DNA of 7,742 bases, from assembly GCA_905211955.1 (NCBI GenBank), contig CAJMCT010000044.1:1-7742 (forward strand), in the 5' to 3' direction. Both the position numbers and the translations under genes were made by a program. Under the pieces are notes generated by a model. That model worked only from the letters and a program-made list of their open reading frames with translations. It did not search any database and was not told where the DNA came from. Source of the DNA: an uncultured Eubacteriales bacterium. Its GTDB lineage: Bacteria; Bacillota; Clostridia; Christensenellales; Borkfalkiaceae. Of this stretch, positions 1-6,722 are shown one piece after another (within the stretch, counting starts at the first letter, position 1; each line of letters starts with the position of its first letter).

Positions 1-333
1 TGGGTTTTCTTCGCACATTAATTTTTTAATTTTTTTCCAAACGCTTTCTTGAACTTGTGTAGCGGCAACGCCATTTTCAAGGTTTTCTTGCATAATCTTA
101 TCGGCTTCATCTTTTATTTCGGGATCTAAAACTTCAAGTTTATCTTCTAATTCTTTGCCCTTAAATTCGTTAAGGTTAAAAAATGCGAAAAACTTCTTTC
201 TAAATTTACCCCAAAGGATAATAAACGTTGCGCCGAGCGATGCGGCTATAACCGTTATTGAAGACACTAACGCGGTGGTTGCGGCAGGGTCTATGTAGAG
301 CATATTGTTAAAGTTTGCAAAGGTATTAAGCAT
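1..333 (-). CDS. Small single-pass membrane protein, C-terminus beyond the window (partial)
   Basis: The reading frame is open for 111 codons and runs off the left edge, so the C-terminus is missing. I do not recognise a named family. The start is supported by a TAAGGAG-type ribosome binding site whose GGAG lies 8 bases before the ATG and which abuts the stop codon of the preceding gene. Residues 1-18 include the sequence LYIDPAAT. Residues about 19-42 form one hydrophobic helix (ALVSSITVIAASLGATFIIL). It is followed at once by WGKFRKK, which predicts a short outside N-terminus and a cytoplasmic tail. Residues 57-111 are highly charged (ELEDKLEVLDPEIKDEADKI) and probably helical. It is the third gene of the leftward envelope operon, 12 bases after the YidC-transferase fusion, so a role with those proteins is inferred from position only. 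The family may be a conserved companion of such phosphatase/transferase genes, but I cannot confirm that from the sequence. Confidence 0.8.
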   Translation of the reverse strand, partial: MLNTFANFNNMLYIDPAATTALVSSITVIAASLGATFIILWGKFRKKFFAFFNLNEFKGKELEDKLEVLDPEIKDEADKIMQENLENGVAATQVQESVWKKIKKLMCEENP

Positions 334-345
334 AAGAAACACTCC

Positions 346-2436
346 TTAAACTTCTTTTTTGGCGAGCGACATAAGAATATATTGCGCACCTTTAACTGCG
401 GACGAGCCGTGGTTATAAATCATATCGTCAAACTTTTTATTGATGACGGGGGTGTATTTTTCTGTGTTTTCTATAAGGTATCTAACCTTTTCACCAACGG
501 TATCTAAATCTTCTTTATTTACCGACATACCGATTTCGTCTCTTAATGAGATTTCTATAGGGGTAAGGGGAATCTTGGTATAGTTTTCGTTGGGGCATTT
601 CATTTTGGTATTAACGAATAGTGCGGGTCTACCCGTAGCAAAGCAAAATTCAGGCGCTATACCCGACCAGTCGGTTATGATTAAATCTGAAGAGTATATC
701 GACTTGTTGCTTGCAAAGTCTAATTCGAAAACCAAATGCTCGCTATCGTAGTCTTTATATTTTTCGGTTAAGGCTTTCATTTGCCCACCAAAACGTTTTA
801 CGTATTCAGGGTGAGGACGAACGATAATTTTATAGTCCTTAGAATAAATGCCTTCGATAAGTTTATCTATGCAAGAATCTAAAAGGTTGTCTTCTTGCCA
901 AGACGGTGCTATTAAAATTTCTTTTATGCCGTCAGTTCTTTTTTGTTCGTTTGCTTTTTTGCCCGCTTCAACAAGTAGGTCGGATAGGGGATAACCAAAG
1001 TGAACGAGTTCTTTTTGTTTTAAGTTGTATACGCGTTCTATTTCGCGCATTTCTTTTTCTACGTGGTTGCCCGTGCAAAAGATAGTATCGAACGCGTCGA
1101 AAGCACCTTCTCTAAAACTCATGTGAACGCTCATCATATCGTGCGGAACGTAAATATACTCAACGTTTTTATCAACGAAAGAACGCTTTAAGTAATACTT
1201 GTCAAGGTCGGGGGTGGTCATAACGAATACTTTGCATGATACCATCATCATTAAAATACTCGTCTTTTTAAGTCCTATATAATAAGCCTTGATTCTCGGA
1301 TTTTCTTCGGCAATCTTAAATATACCGTCGTTAGGGTCGTTAGTGACGTAGTGGATATTAAGGTTTGAACGTGCAAGTAGTTCGTTGATTAAGTCCTTGA
1401 AGTATTTATAAAAGCCACCTTTTTCCGAATAGAACACTACGTGTTTATTTGCCACCTTCTTAAAGCGTTTATAGTCTTCTTTTTCGCGACGACGATTTTC
1501 TTTATAGTTTTCGTCCTTTTTATCTTCGTCCCCAAATGCTTTTGCTTGCGCTAATGCCTTTCGGCTTTCTTCTAACGCTTCGTAGTCAACGTATTTCTTG
1601 GGGTTTATGGCTACGTTTAATAGATACATTTGGATAATGGACATAAGGTTAGATGCTATCCAATAAAGTGCGATACCCGACGGAACGAATATTCCAAGGT
1701 AAAGGGATAGCGCAACGCTTATTACCATTATGCCGTATTTGTTTAATGCGCTTTGTTCGTGTTGTAAAACGTTGTCTAAGTTTTGCGTAAAGCACAGTGC
1801 CCAACTTGATAGCCCCGCAAGGAAGGGAACTAGTAGATACAATCCAACCGCTTCGCTAGGGATAACGGTTAAGTTCATACCTAAAAAGTCAAGCCCAAAA
1901 TCTTCAACGCTTAAAACTATTTCGGAAAGAACTTGTGGGTCAGCCCCTGTAATAACTGTTGAAGACGTAATTTGTCCGCTCTTTATTGCGGATATGATTT
2001 CAAGTTCGTATCCAGAAGAAGATAGATCAGCACCGATAAACTGTGCAAGAGCAGTAATAGTATCACCGTCAAAAGAAAAGAGATAGGTTAGGGGGTGATA
2101 GATTATTCTAACGACCGCAAGCAATAATACGAGTTGAAGAATAAGCGGTATAACCGATAGCGAAGGGTGATAGTGTTCGCGCTTAAAAAGTTTGCCTTGC
2201 TCGTCCGCAATGGCGTCCATGTTCCCGTAAAGGCGAGCCTTTAAGAAGTTGACTTCGGGTTGAATTTTTACCATCAAGATAGAGTTCTTTTGTATCCAAA
2301 TGGATAGCGGTAATAAAACGAACTTAGTTGCAAGCGTAAACAAAAGTATGGCTATACCATAGTTTCCTACGATAGCCCAGCAACCTTGCATTAAGTACCC
2401 GAACGGCAGGCTTATATAGTGCATTAATGTATCCAT
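346..2436 (-). CDS. YidC/Oxa1 insertase fused to a CDP-glycerol glycerophosphotransferase-like (TagF/TagB) domain
   Basis: This 696-residue protein joins two families in one frame. Residues 1-280 are YidC/Oxa1-like, with helices near 24-46, 91-112, 197-217, 235-252 and 253-275. Family signatures are GNYGIAILLFTLATKFVLLPL (K38 where the family usually has the groove arginine) and PSGIALYWIASNLMSIIQ near 252-269. Residues 285-330 are a charged, probably helical linker rich in K, E and R. Residues 331-696 resemble the Glyphos_transf family of teichoic acid polymerases. The motifs are VPHDMMSVH (430-438), FGYPLSDLL (480-488), ILIAPSWQED (507-516), IIVRPHPEY (537-545) and DLIITDWSGIAPEF (584-597). 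H432 and H542 are the likely catalytic histidines by analogy with TagF. Known activities are membrane protein insertion for YidC, and transfer of glycerol phosphate (or another polyol phosphate) from a CDP donor for the second half. Both being active here is inferred. The start follows AAAGGA, 24 bases after the phosphatase-like gene. A fusion caused by a lost stop codon is unlikely, since the linker is in frame and coherent. Confidence 0.9.
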   Translation of the reverse strand: MDTLMHYISLPFGYLMQGCWAIVGNYGIAILLFTLATKFVLLPLSIWIQKNSILMVKIQPEVNFLKARLYGNMDAIADEQGKLFKREHYHPSLSVIPLILQLVLLLAVVRIIYHPLTYLFSFDGDTITALAQFIGADLSSSGYELEIISAIKSGQITSSTVITGADPQVLSEIVLSVEDFGLDFLGMNLTVIPSEAVGLYLLVPFLAGLSSWALCFTQNLDNVLQHEQSALNKYGIMVISVALSLYLGIFVPSGIALYWIASNLMSIIQMYLLNVAINPKKYVDYEALEESRKALAQAKAFGDEDKKDENYKENRRREKEDYKRFKKVANKHVVFYSEKGGFYKYFKDLINELLARSNLNIHYVTNDPNDGIFKIAEENPRIKAYYIGLKKTSILMMMVSCKVFVMTTPDLDKYYLKRSFVDKNVEYIYVPHDMMSVHMSFREGAFDAFDTIFCTGNHVEKEMREIERVYNLKQKELVHFGYPLSDLLVEAGKKANEQKRTDGIKEILIAPSWQEDNLLDSCIDKLIEGIYSKDYKIIVRPHPEYVKRFGGQMKALTEKYKDYDSEHLVFELDFASNKSIYSSDLIITDWSGIAPEFCFATGRPALFVNTKMKCPNENYTKIPLTPIEISLRDEIGMSVNKEDLDTVGEKVRYLIENTEKYTPVINKKFDDMIYNHGSSAVKGAQYILMSLAKKEV

Positions 2437-2460
2437 AATTTATCCTTTGCTTCCTTTTGA

Positions 2461-4242
2461 TTAGTCGAAAAGATAGCGGTTAAGATCGCTTGAATTTATT
2501 TTTTCCCAGTTGTTAAAGTCTCTTGCCGAGCCTTTGATTAGATATTCGTATTGGGTAGAGTTAGAAGCCGTTAAGTTCCAAGTATGCCATACGAACTTAC
2601 GTTCTCTATCTTGATTGCTGTTTTCATAGTAGAAAACACTCTTTGCGTTTCCTTTATATTGGTTAAGGTTTTCCGATTCAAATATGGTTGCCCATAAATC
2701 CGTGTGTGAAACTTGTGCGCTAGATTTTTTGTATTCGCCATCGTTTTGACCTTTTCCTGAAGGCTTAACGAAGAAGGCGGAAAGGTTTTCTATAGATAGG
2801 GGAGATAGGTCTGAGATTGCGCTTCCCTTACCGTGATCGGCCGAGATAATTATCGTTGCGTTATCGTAAATGCCGAGTTCTTTCATTTTCTTTAAGTAAA
2901 GGTTAATAATCTTAAAACTGTTCTTTATTGAAAGGTTTATATCGTCGCTATTCGTTTTTTCCCAATTATCGTCATAGTCTACGCTATGGCAACCGTCTAA
3001 GTGGATAAACGAGAACACTTTTTCTTTGGTGGTGGTAAACTCCTTAGTCGATACGGTATCGAAAAGTTTTTTCATATCCGTACTACTTTCGGGGTTTGCA
3101 AGTTCTTCACTATAATATTCAACTTCGCCGTTGATTGCGGAAGTGGAAACTTCGGCAATGCCTTTTGCCACGTATGGTAAGCATCTATATAAAGAGAGTT
3201 CCGCCATACGAAGTGATAGTACGGTTGCGTCCGTTTTGTTCTTAAATGTTATGCTATCTAAAGACGCTGTTTCAAGATTGTCTATATAGTCGGGCATGTA
3301 GAAAGCATTGTAGTATGCGTAGTAAGATTCGGTGTAAAGGTTTATCATATAACCTTCGTCGTTAAGTTTAGAAAGGGTTTGGTTGTTTTTGTACGCGTTG
3401 TTTAGGTATTCTTTTCTAACTTCGCCCTTATATTCTTCACCTGTGATCATATACGCAACTGATGGATATGTGTGGCCGTACATACTAGTTGCGTCGTTAA
3501 AATAGGTAAACCCGTCAAGTTCACTAAAAATTTCGGGGTGGTCTTGTAGCGCGGGTTCAGCAAAAGCCTTTCCGTCCATACGGTCTATACAAAATACGAA
3601 TACGTTGTTAGTTTCAGATAGGGTAGTAATGTTTTTAGTGGTTAAAAAGGTTGGAACGTAATTGGGGTCGTCTTCGGAAATTCTTGAAAGAGAAGTAGAA
3701 TTAAAACCTTCAGTTCCCAAAGCGAGAGACGTAAAACTTACGCCTTGCGATAAAAGTAATACCGCCGAGAGTGCTATAGTTAAACCCCTTATAAAGCCTT
3801 TATTGAATACGAATAGGAAAAGTGCAACAGTTCCTAATTCCACTAGAGCCCAAAGAATAGTGTTAAACACCGTGGTTGCTACGGGTGCGCCACCGCCAAG
3901 TTCGTCGCCTTGAAGCGACGTTAAATGCCCGTTTAAAAAGTTGGTTTGAATAAAGCACATTATAAGCGTTCCGATAAGAAGTCCGGAGATAATTCTATAA
4001 ACCGTTTTAGGAACTAAATATAAAACCGCAAAGTTTACGATTGAAAAGACTAAAAAGAATAAAAGACAAAACCAAATAAAGTTTGATGCTGAAAATTGGA
4101 ATTCGCTTAGGTTGTGGCAAAAGATATCGAAAGGTACTGCCACGAATAGCATAAACGGAAGTGCCACCGATATTAGTATGGTGGGTAAAATTCTCTTTTT
4201 TCTTCTTGAAAATATCGACTGTTTAGTTTGTTCTTTAGTCAT
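2461..4242 (-). CDS. Membrane-anchored alkaline-phosphatase/sulfatase-superfamily enzyme, LtaS-like architecture
   Basis: This 593-residue protein starts with a basic cytoplasmic segment (FSRRKKR). Five hydrophobic helices follow, near 20-38, 54-77, 82-100, 125-147 and 150-170. A large domain outside the membrane spans about 190-593. That layout matches lipoteichoic acid synthases and other membrane phosphoglycerol or phosphoethanolamine transferases. The catalytic domain shows NVFVFCIDRMDGKAF (213-227) with metal ligand D220, and SMYGHTYPSVAYMITG (253-268), where T258 is the likely nucleophile. It also shows FIHLDGCHS (412-420), IISADHGKG (465-473) with metal ligands D469 and H470, and VSHTDLW (511-517) with H513. 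The ligand assignments are by analogy with the superfamily. It is first in the leftward operon, preceded by AAAGGGAA 6 bases from the ATG. The substrate is unknown. Because the next gene carries a TagF-like domain, transfer or removal of a phosphopolyol group on an envelope polymer is a reasonable inference. A plain phosphodiesterase role is the alternative. Confidence 0.85.
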   Translation of the reverse strand: MTKEQTKQSIFSRRKKRILPTILISVALPFMLFVAVPFDIFCHNLSEFQFSASNFIWFCLLFFLVFSIVNFAVLYLVPKTVYRIISGLLIGTLIMCFIQTNFLNGHLTSLQGDELGGGAPVATTVFNTILWALVELGTVALFLFVFNKGFIRGLTIALSAVLLLSQGVSFTSLALGTEGFNSTSLSRISEDDPNYVPTFLTTKNITTLSETNNVFVFCIDRMDGKAFAEPALQDHPEIFSELDGFTYFNDATSMYGHTYPSVAYMITGEEYKGEVRKEYLNNAYKNNQTLSKLNDEGYMINLYTESYYAYYNAFYMPDYIDNLETASLDSITFKNKTDATVLSLRMAELSLYRCLPYVAKGIAEVSTSAINGEVEYYSEELANPESSTDMKKLFDTVSTKEFTTTKEKVFSFIHLDGCHSVDYDDNWEKTNSDDINLSIKNSFKIINLYLKKMKELGIYDNATIIISADHGKGSAISDLSPLSIENLSAFFVKPSGKGQNDGEYKKSSAQVSHTDLWATIFESENLNQYKGNAKSVFYYENSNQDRERKFVWHTWNLTASNSTQYEYLIKGSARDFNNWEKINSSDLNRYLFD

Positions 4243-4278
4243 AATCGTTCCCTTTTTGCGGTGCTTTATTAATCTATA

Positions 4279-4297
4279 AATTAACTAATTGTTAATT
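4279..4297. promoter_or_regulatory. Candidate operator: 19-base palindrome at the leftward promoter
   Basis: The sequence AATTAACTAATTGTTAATT has 7-base perfect inverted arms (AATTAAC / GTTAATT) around a 5-base centre. It overlaps the edge of the leftward -10 box and covers the expected transcription start near 4288, where a bound repressor would block initiation. The region is very A+T rich, so a chance palindrome is possible. The arms do not match the Rex half-site order, and I cannot name a regulator. Confidence 0.35.
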
Positions 4298-4324
4298 ATA
4301 ATATAACACTAATATAAAAGTCAA
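4295..4324 (-). promoter_or_regulatory. Sigma-A-type promoter of the leftward envelope operon
   Basis: On the minus strand TTGACT (4324-4319) is followed after 18 bases by a perfect TATAAT (4300-4295). That is 5 of 6 and 6 of 6 matches to the housekeeping consensus, with near-ideal spacing. The predicted start is close to 4288, giving a leader of about 45 bases before the ATG at 4242. No terminator or further promoter is visible in the 12- and 24-base gaps downstream, so this promoter probably drives all three leftward genes. Confidence 0.7.
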
Positions 4325-4349
4325 ACGAAAATCGTTCTCAAATGTGTTT

Positions 4350-4378
4350 TTCAAAACTTTTCCAAAAATGGCTATAAT
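4350..4378 (+). promoter_or_regulatory. Possible second, upstream promoter for the fumarase-hdr operon
   Basis: TTCAAA (4350-4355), 17 bases, then a perfect TATAAT (4373-4378). The -35 box matches the consensus at only 4 of 6 positions and there is no extended -10 TG. If used, it would give a leader of about 150 bases. It is weaker than the promoter at 4426-4454 and may be chance in A+T-rich DNA. Confidence 0.35.
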
Positions 4379-4425
4379 TGGTGGGGTTTATAGTGAAATA
4401 AATAATGAAAATCCCTTAAAAACAC

Positions 4426-4454
4426 TTGAAAAAACAGTTTGTTTATGATAGAAT
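4426..4454 (+). promoter_or_regulatory. Main sigma-A-type promoter of the fumarase-hdr operon
   Basis: TTGAAA (4426-4431) is followed after exactly 17 bases by TAGAAT (4449-4454). Both boxes match the housekeeping consensus at 5 of 6 positions. The predicted start is near 4461, leaving a leader of about 75 bases that holds two small hairpins before the fumarase ribosome binding site. It lies about 100 bases from, and points away from, the leftward promoter. Confidence 0.65.
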
Positions 4455-4470
4455 AATTTAGAATGAAATT

Positions 4471-4512
4471 ATGGTGCAGTATTGCGCCATTATAACCCCT
4501 GACTTTCAGTCA
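4471..4512 (+). promoter_or_regulatory. Two hairpins in the fumarase leader
   Basis: The first hairpin pairs ATGGTGCA (4471-4478) with TGCGCCAT (4483-4490), 8 base pairs including one G-U, around the tetraloop GTAT. The second pairs TGACT (4500-4504) with AGTCA (4508-4512) around TTC and is followed by a run of seven A. Both lie between the main promoter and the ribosome binding site (GGAGA, 4526-4530). No U tract follows, so neither is a terminator for the fumarase transcript. They could affect transcript stability or translation. I do not recognise a known riboswitch. Confidence 0.35.
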
Positions 4513-4535
4513 AAAAAACTTTAACGGAGAGTAAA

Positions 4536-5915
4536 ATGGAAAAATTTCGTATTGAAAAAGACACGATGGGTGAAATGAAAGTTCCTGCAGACAGATATTG
4601 GGGCGCTCAAACTCAAAGAAGTTTTGAAAACTTCCAAATCAGTAGCGAAAAAATGCCTATGGAAATCATTAAGGCGTTTGCCGTTCTTAAAAAGGCTGCA
4701 GCACTTGCTAACTTCGAACTTGGTAAAATTTCTGAAGAAAAGAAAAATCTTATATGTCAAGTCTGTGATGAAATGATTGCGGGTGAACACAAAAGACATT
4801 TCCCGCTTGCCGTATGGCAAACTGGTAGCGGAACGCAATCTAACATGAACGTTAACGAAGTTGTTGCTAACCGCGGTAATGAAATTGCTGGAAGCAAGAT
4901 TTTACACCCTAACGACGACGTTAATAAAAGTCAAAGTTCTAACGATACTTTCCCCACAGCAATGCACATTTCAGCAATAGTTGAAATAGAGGATAGTCTT
5001 ATTCCTGCAATGGATAAGTTGATTGCAACCTTCAAACGCTTAGAAGCAGAAAACGAAGGCATCGTTAAGAGTGGTAGAACACACTTGCAAGATGCTGTTC
5101 CGATTGCTTTTGAACAAGAAATAAGCGGTTGGAGAGCAATGGTAGAAAAGAGTAAGGCTCAAATCTTAGCATCGCTATTCGGACTTCGTGAACTTGCGCT
5201 TGGCGGAACGGCGGTTGGTACCGGTCTTAATGCACCTAAGGGTTTTGACGAACTCGTTGCTAAAAAGGTAAGCGAAATCACCGGTAAAGAATTTATTACT
5301 TCGGACAATAAATATCACGCCCTAACTTCTAAAGACGCTCTAACCTTTACTCACGGTGCATTGAAAGGTCTTGCGGCTAACCTTATGAAGATTGCTAACG
5401 ACGTTCGTTGGCTTGCTTCTGGCCCGCGTGACGGTTTAGGGGAAATCTTTATTCCCGAAAACGAACCCGGTTCTTCAATTATGCCTGGTAAAGTAAATCC
5501 CACCCAATGCGAATCTATGACTATGCTTTGCGTTCAAGTAATCGCAAACGACGTAGCGGTAGGCTTTGGTGCATCTCAAGGCAACTTTGAACTAAATGTA
5601 TTTATGCCCGTTATAATTTACAACTTCTTGCAATCGGTAAGACTTTTGGCAGACGGCATTATCTCGTTTGAGAAAAACTGCGTGACGGGTATTAAGGCGA
5701 ACAAAGAAAAGATGCATCACAACTTATACAACTCTTTAATGCTTGTCACCGCGCTCAATCCTTACATCGGATATGAAAACGCAGCAAAGACTGCAAAGAA
5801 AGCATACAAAGAAAACATTTCCTTAAAAGAAGCGTGCGTAGCGCTTGGCTTCTTGACGGCGGAAAGGTTTGACGAAGTGTTTAAGCCCGAAGAAATGGCT
5901 TATCCCAAAAAATAA
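4536..5915 (+). CDS. fumC: Class II fumarate hydratase (fumarase C)
   Basis: The enzyme catalyses reversible hydration of fumarate to L-malate without an iron-sulfur cluster, as a cytoplasmic tetramer. The 459 residues match the usual family length. Signatures are QTGSGTQSNMNVNEV (95-109), HPNDDVNKSQSSNDTFPTAM (124-143), SGRTHLQDAVPI (179-190) and the superfamily loop GSSIMPGKVNPTQCE (312-326). T182-H183 and S313 align with catalytic T187-H188 and S318 of E. coli FumC. K319 and N321 are the loop's substrate-binding residues. PTQCE and QGNFELNVF favour fumarase over aspartase. The start follows GGAGA with 6 bases of spacing. It is the first gene of the rightward operon, 30 bases before hdrB with no terminator between. 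Linkage to hdr genes suggests a role in reductive C4-acid metabolism toward succinate, or in supplying malate. That part is inference. Confidence 0.96.
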   Translation: MEKFRIEKDTMGEMKVPADRYWGAQTQRSFENFQISSEKMPMEIIKAFAVLKKAAALANFELGKISEEKKNLICQVCDEMIAGEHKRHFPLAVWQTGSGTQSNMNVNEVVANRGNEIAGSKILHPNDDVNKSQSSNDTFPTAMHISAIVEIEDSLIPAMDKLIATFKRLEAENEGIVKSGRTHLQDAVPIAFEQEISGWRAMVEKSKAQILASLFGLRELALGGTAVGTGLNAPKGFDELVAKKVSEITGKEFITSDNKYHALTSKDALTFTHGALKGLAANLMKIANDVRWLASGPRDGLGEIFIPENEPGSSIMPGKVNPTQCESMTMLCVQVIANDVAVGFGASQGNFELNVFMPVIIYNFLQSVRLLADGIISFEKNCVTGIKANKEKMHHNLYNSLMLVTALNPYIGYENAAKTAKKAYKENISLKEACVALGFLTAERFDEVFKPEEMAYPKK

Positions 5916-5945
5916 AAACGGAAAAAACTTATTAAAGGTACTTAT

Positions 5946-6722
5946 ATGAAAATCAGTTATTATCCCGGTTGTACCCTTAAAACCAAAGCGAAAGACCTTG
6001 ATAGATACGCAAGACTATCCGCTAAGGCTTTGGGGATAGAAATGGAAGAAGTTAAGGACTGGCAGTGTTGCGGTGCCGTCTATCCTATGGCGAAAGACGA
6101 AATTGCTACCAAACTTTCGGCGGTAAGAGCACTCGACTATGCTAAAAATAACGGCGGAAAACTTTTGACGCTCTGTTCTGCGTGCCACAACGTTATTAAA
6201 CGCGTTAACGACGACATGAAAAACGACGAAAATATCCGCTTTAAAGCAAACAACTATTTAGCGCTTCCCGAAGCGTATGCTGGGGAAACCGAAGTTATTC
6301 ACTACCTTGAAATGCTTAAAAACGAAGTGGGATTTGACAACCTTAAAAAAGCGGTCGTTAATCCCATTAATAAAAAGGTTGGCGCATACTACGGTTGCTT
6401 GCTTTTAAGACCGAGTGGTGTTTTGGCGTTCGATAACCCCGAAAACCCCACCATTATTGAAGACTTTATCAAGGCTATCGGCGGAACTCCCGTTTCTTAT
6501 CCTATGAGAAACGAATGTTGCGGTGCTTACGTCACCTTAAAAAACAAGGACCTTCCCGCAAAGAGAAGCCGTATGATATTGGATAGCGCAAAGGAAAAGG
6601 GTGCGGAATTAGTTATTACCGCTTGTCCGCTTTGCTTATACAACCTTAAAGTGAACGGCGAAGATATCCTTCCCGTACAGTACTTTACCGAACTTTTAGC
6701 GGAAGCGTTGGGGGTTAAATAA
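5946..6722 (+). CDS. hdrB: Heterodisulfide reductase subunit B-like protein with two CCG domains
   Basis: This 258-residue protein carries two full cysteine-rich CCG motifs. The first is C9, C41-C42, C77 and C80 (PGCT, WQCCGAVYP, LCSAC). The second is C151, C191-C192, C227 and C230 (YGCLL, NECCGAYV, ACPLC). In HdrB from methanogens, two such motifs bind noncubane [4Fe-4S] clusters that cleave the CoM-S-S-CoB disulfide. Bacteria lack those cofactors, so the bacterial homologue probably passes electrons to or from another acceptor, disulfide or partner enzyme. No membrane segment is seen. The start follows AAAGG with 7 bases of spacing. Its stop codon overlaps the hdrC start by one base (TAATG), which indicates translational coupling and stoichiometric production. 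All ten cluster ligands are present, so it should be functional. Confidence 0.93.
   Translation: MKISYYPGCTLKTKAKDLDRYARLSAKALGIEMEEVKDWQCCGAVYPMAKDEIATKLSAVRALDYAKNNGGKLLTLCSACHNVIKRVNDDMKNDENIRFKANNYLALPEAYAGETEVIHYLEMLKNEVGFDNLKKAVVNPINKKVGAYYGCLLLRPSGVLAFDNPENPTIIEDFIKAIGGTPVSYPMRNECCGAYVTLKNKDLPAKRSRMILDSAKEKGAELVITACPLCLYNLKVNGEDILPVQYFTELLAEALGVK

Noticed and set aside
1730..2086. Open frame on the plus strand, 118 codons
   Set aside because: It lies wholly antisense inside the YidC half of the fusion gene, shows no family-like motifs and has a low-complexity serine/proline/charge mix typical of a shadow frame.
3662..3913. Open frame on the plus strand, 83 codons
   Set aside because: It is antisense inside the LtaS-like gene and has no convincing ribosome binding site or recognisable domain.
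4290..4308. Possible Rex (NADH/NAD sensor) operator near the leftward promoter
   Set aside because: The TGTTA and TAACA half-sites are separated by 9 bases, while the Rex pattern TTGTTAANNNNTTAACAA needs 8 between them, and the flanking bases do not fit. It also sits on the envelope operon and not on the redox operon.
4500..4518. Hairpin TGACT-TTC-AGTCA next to a homopolymer run, as a terminator
   Set aside because: On the plus strand the run is A, not T. On the minus strand the T run precedes the stem. The stem is only 5 base pairs.
4521..4838. Open frame on the minus strand, 105 codons
   Set aside because: It is antisense to the highly conserved start of fumC. Its F/R/S-rich translation reflects the complement of fumarase codons.
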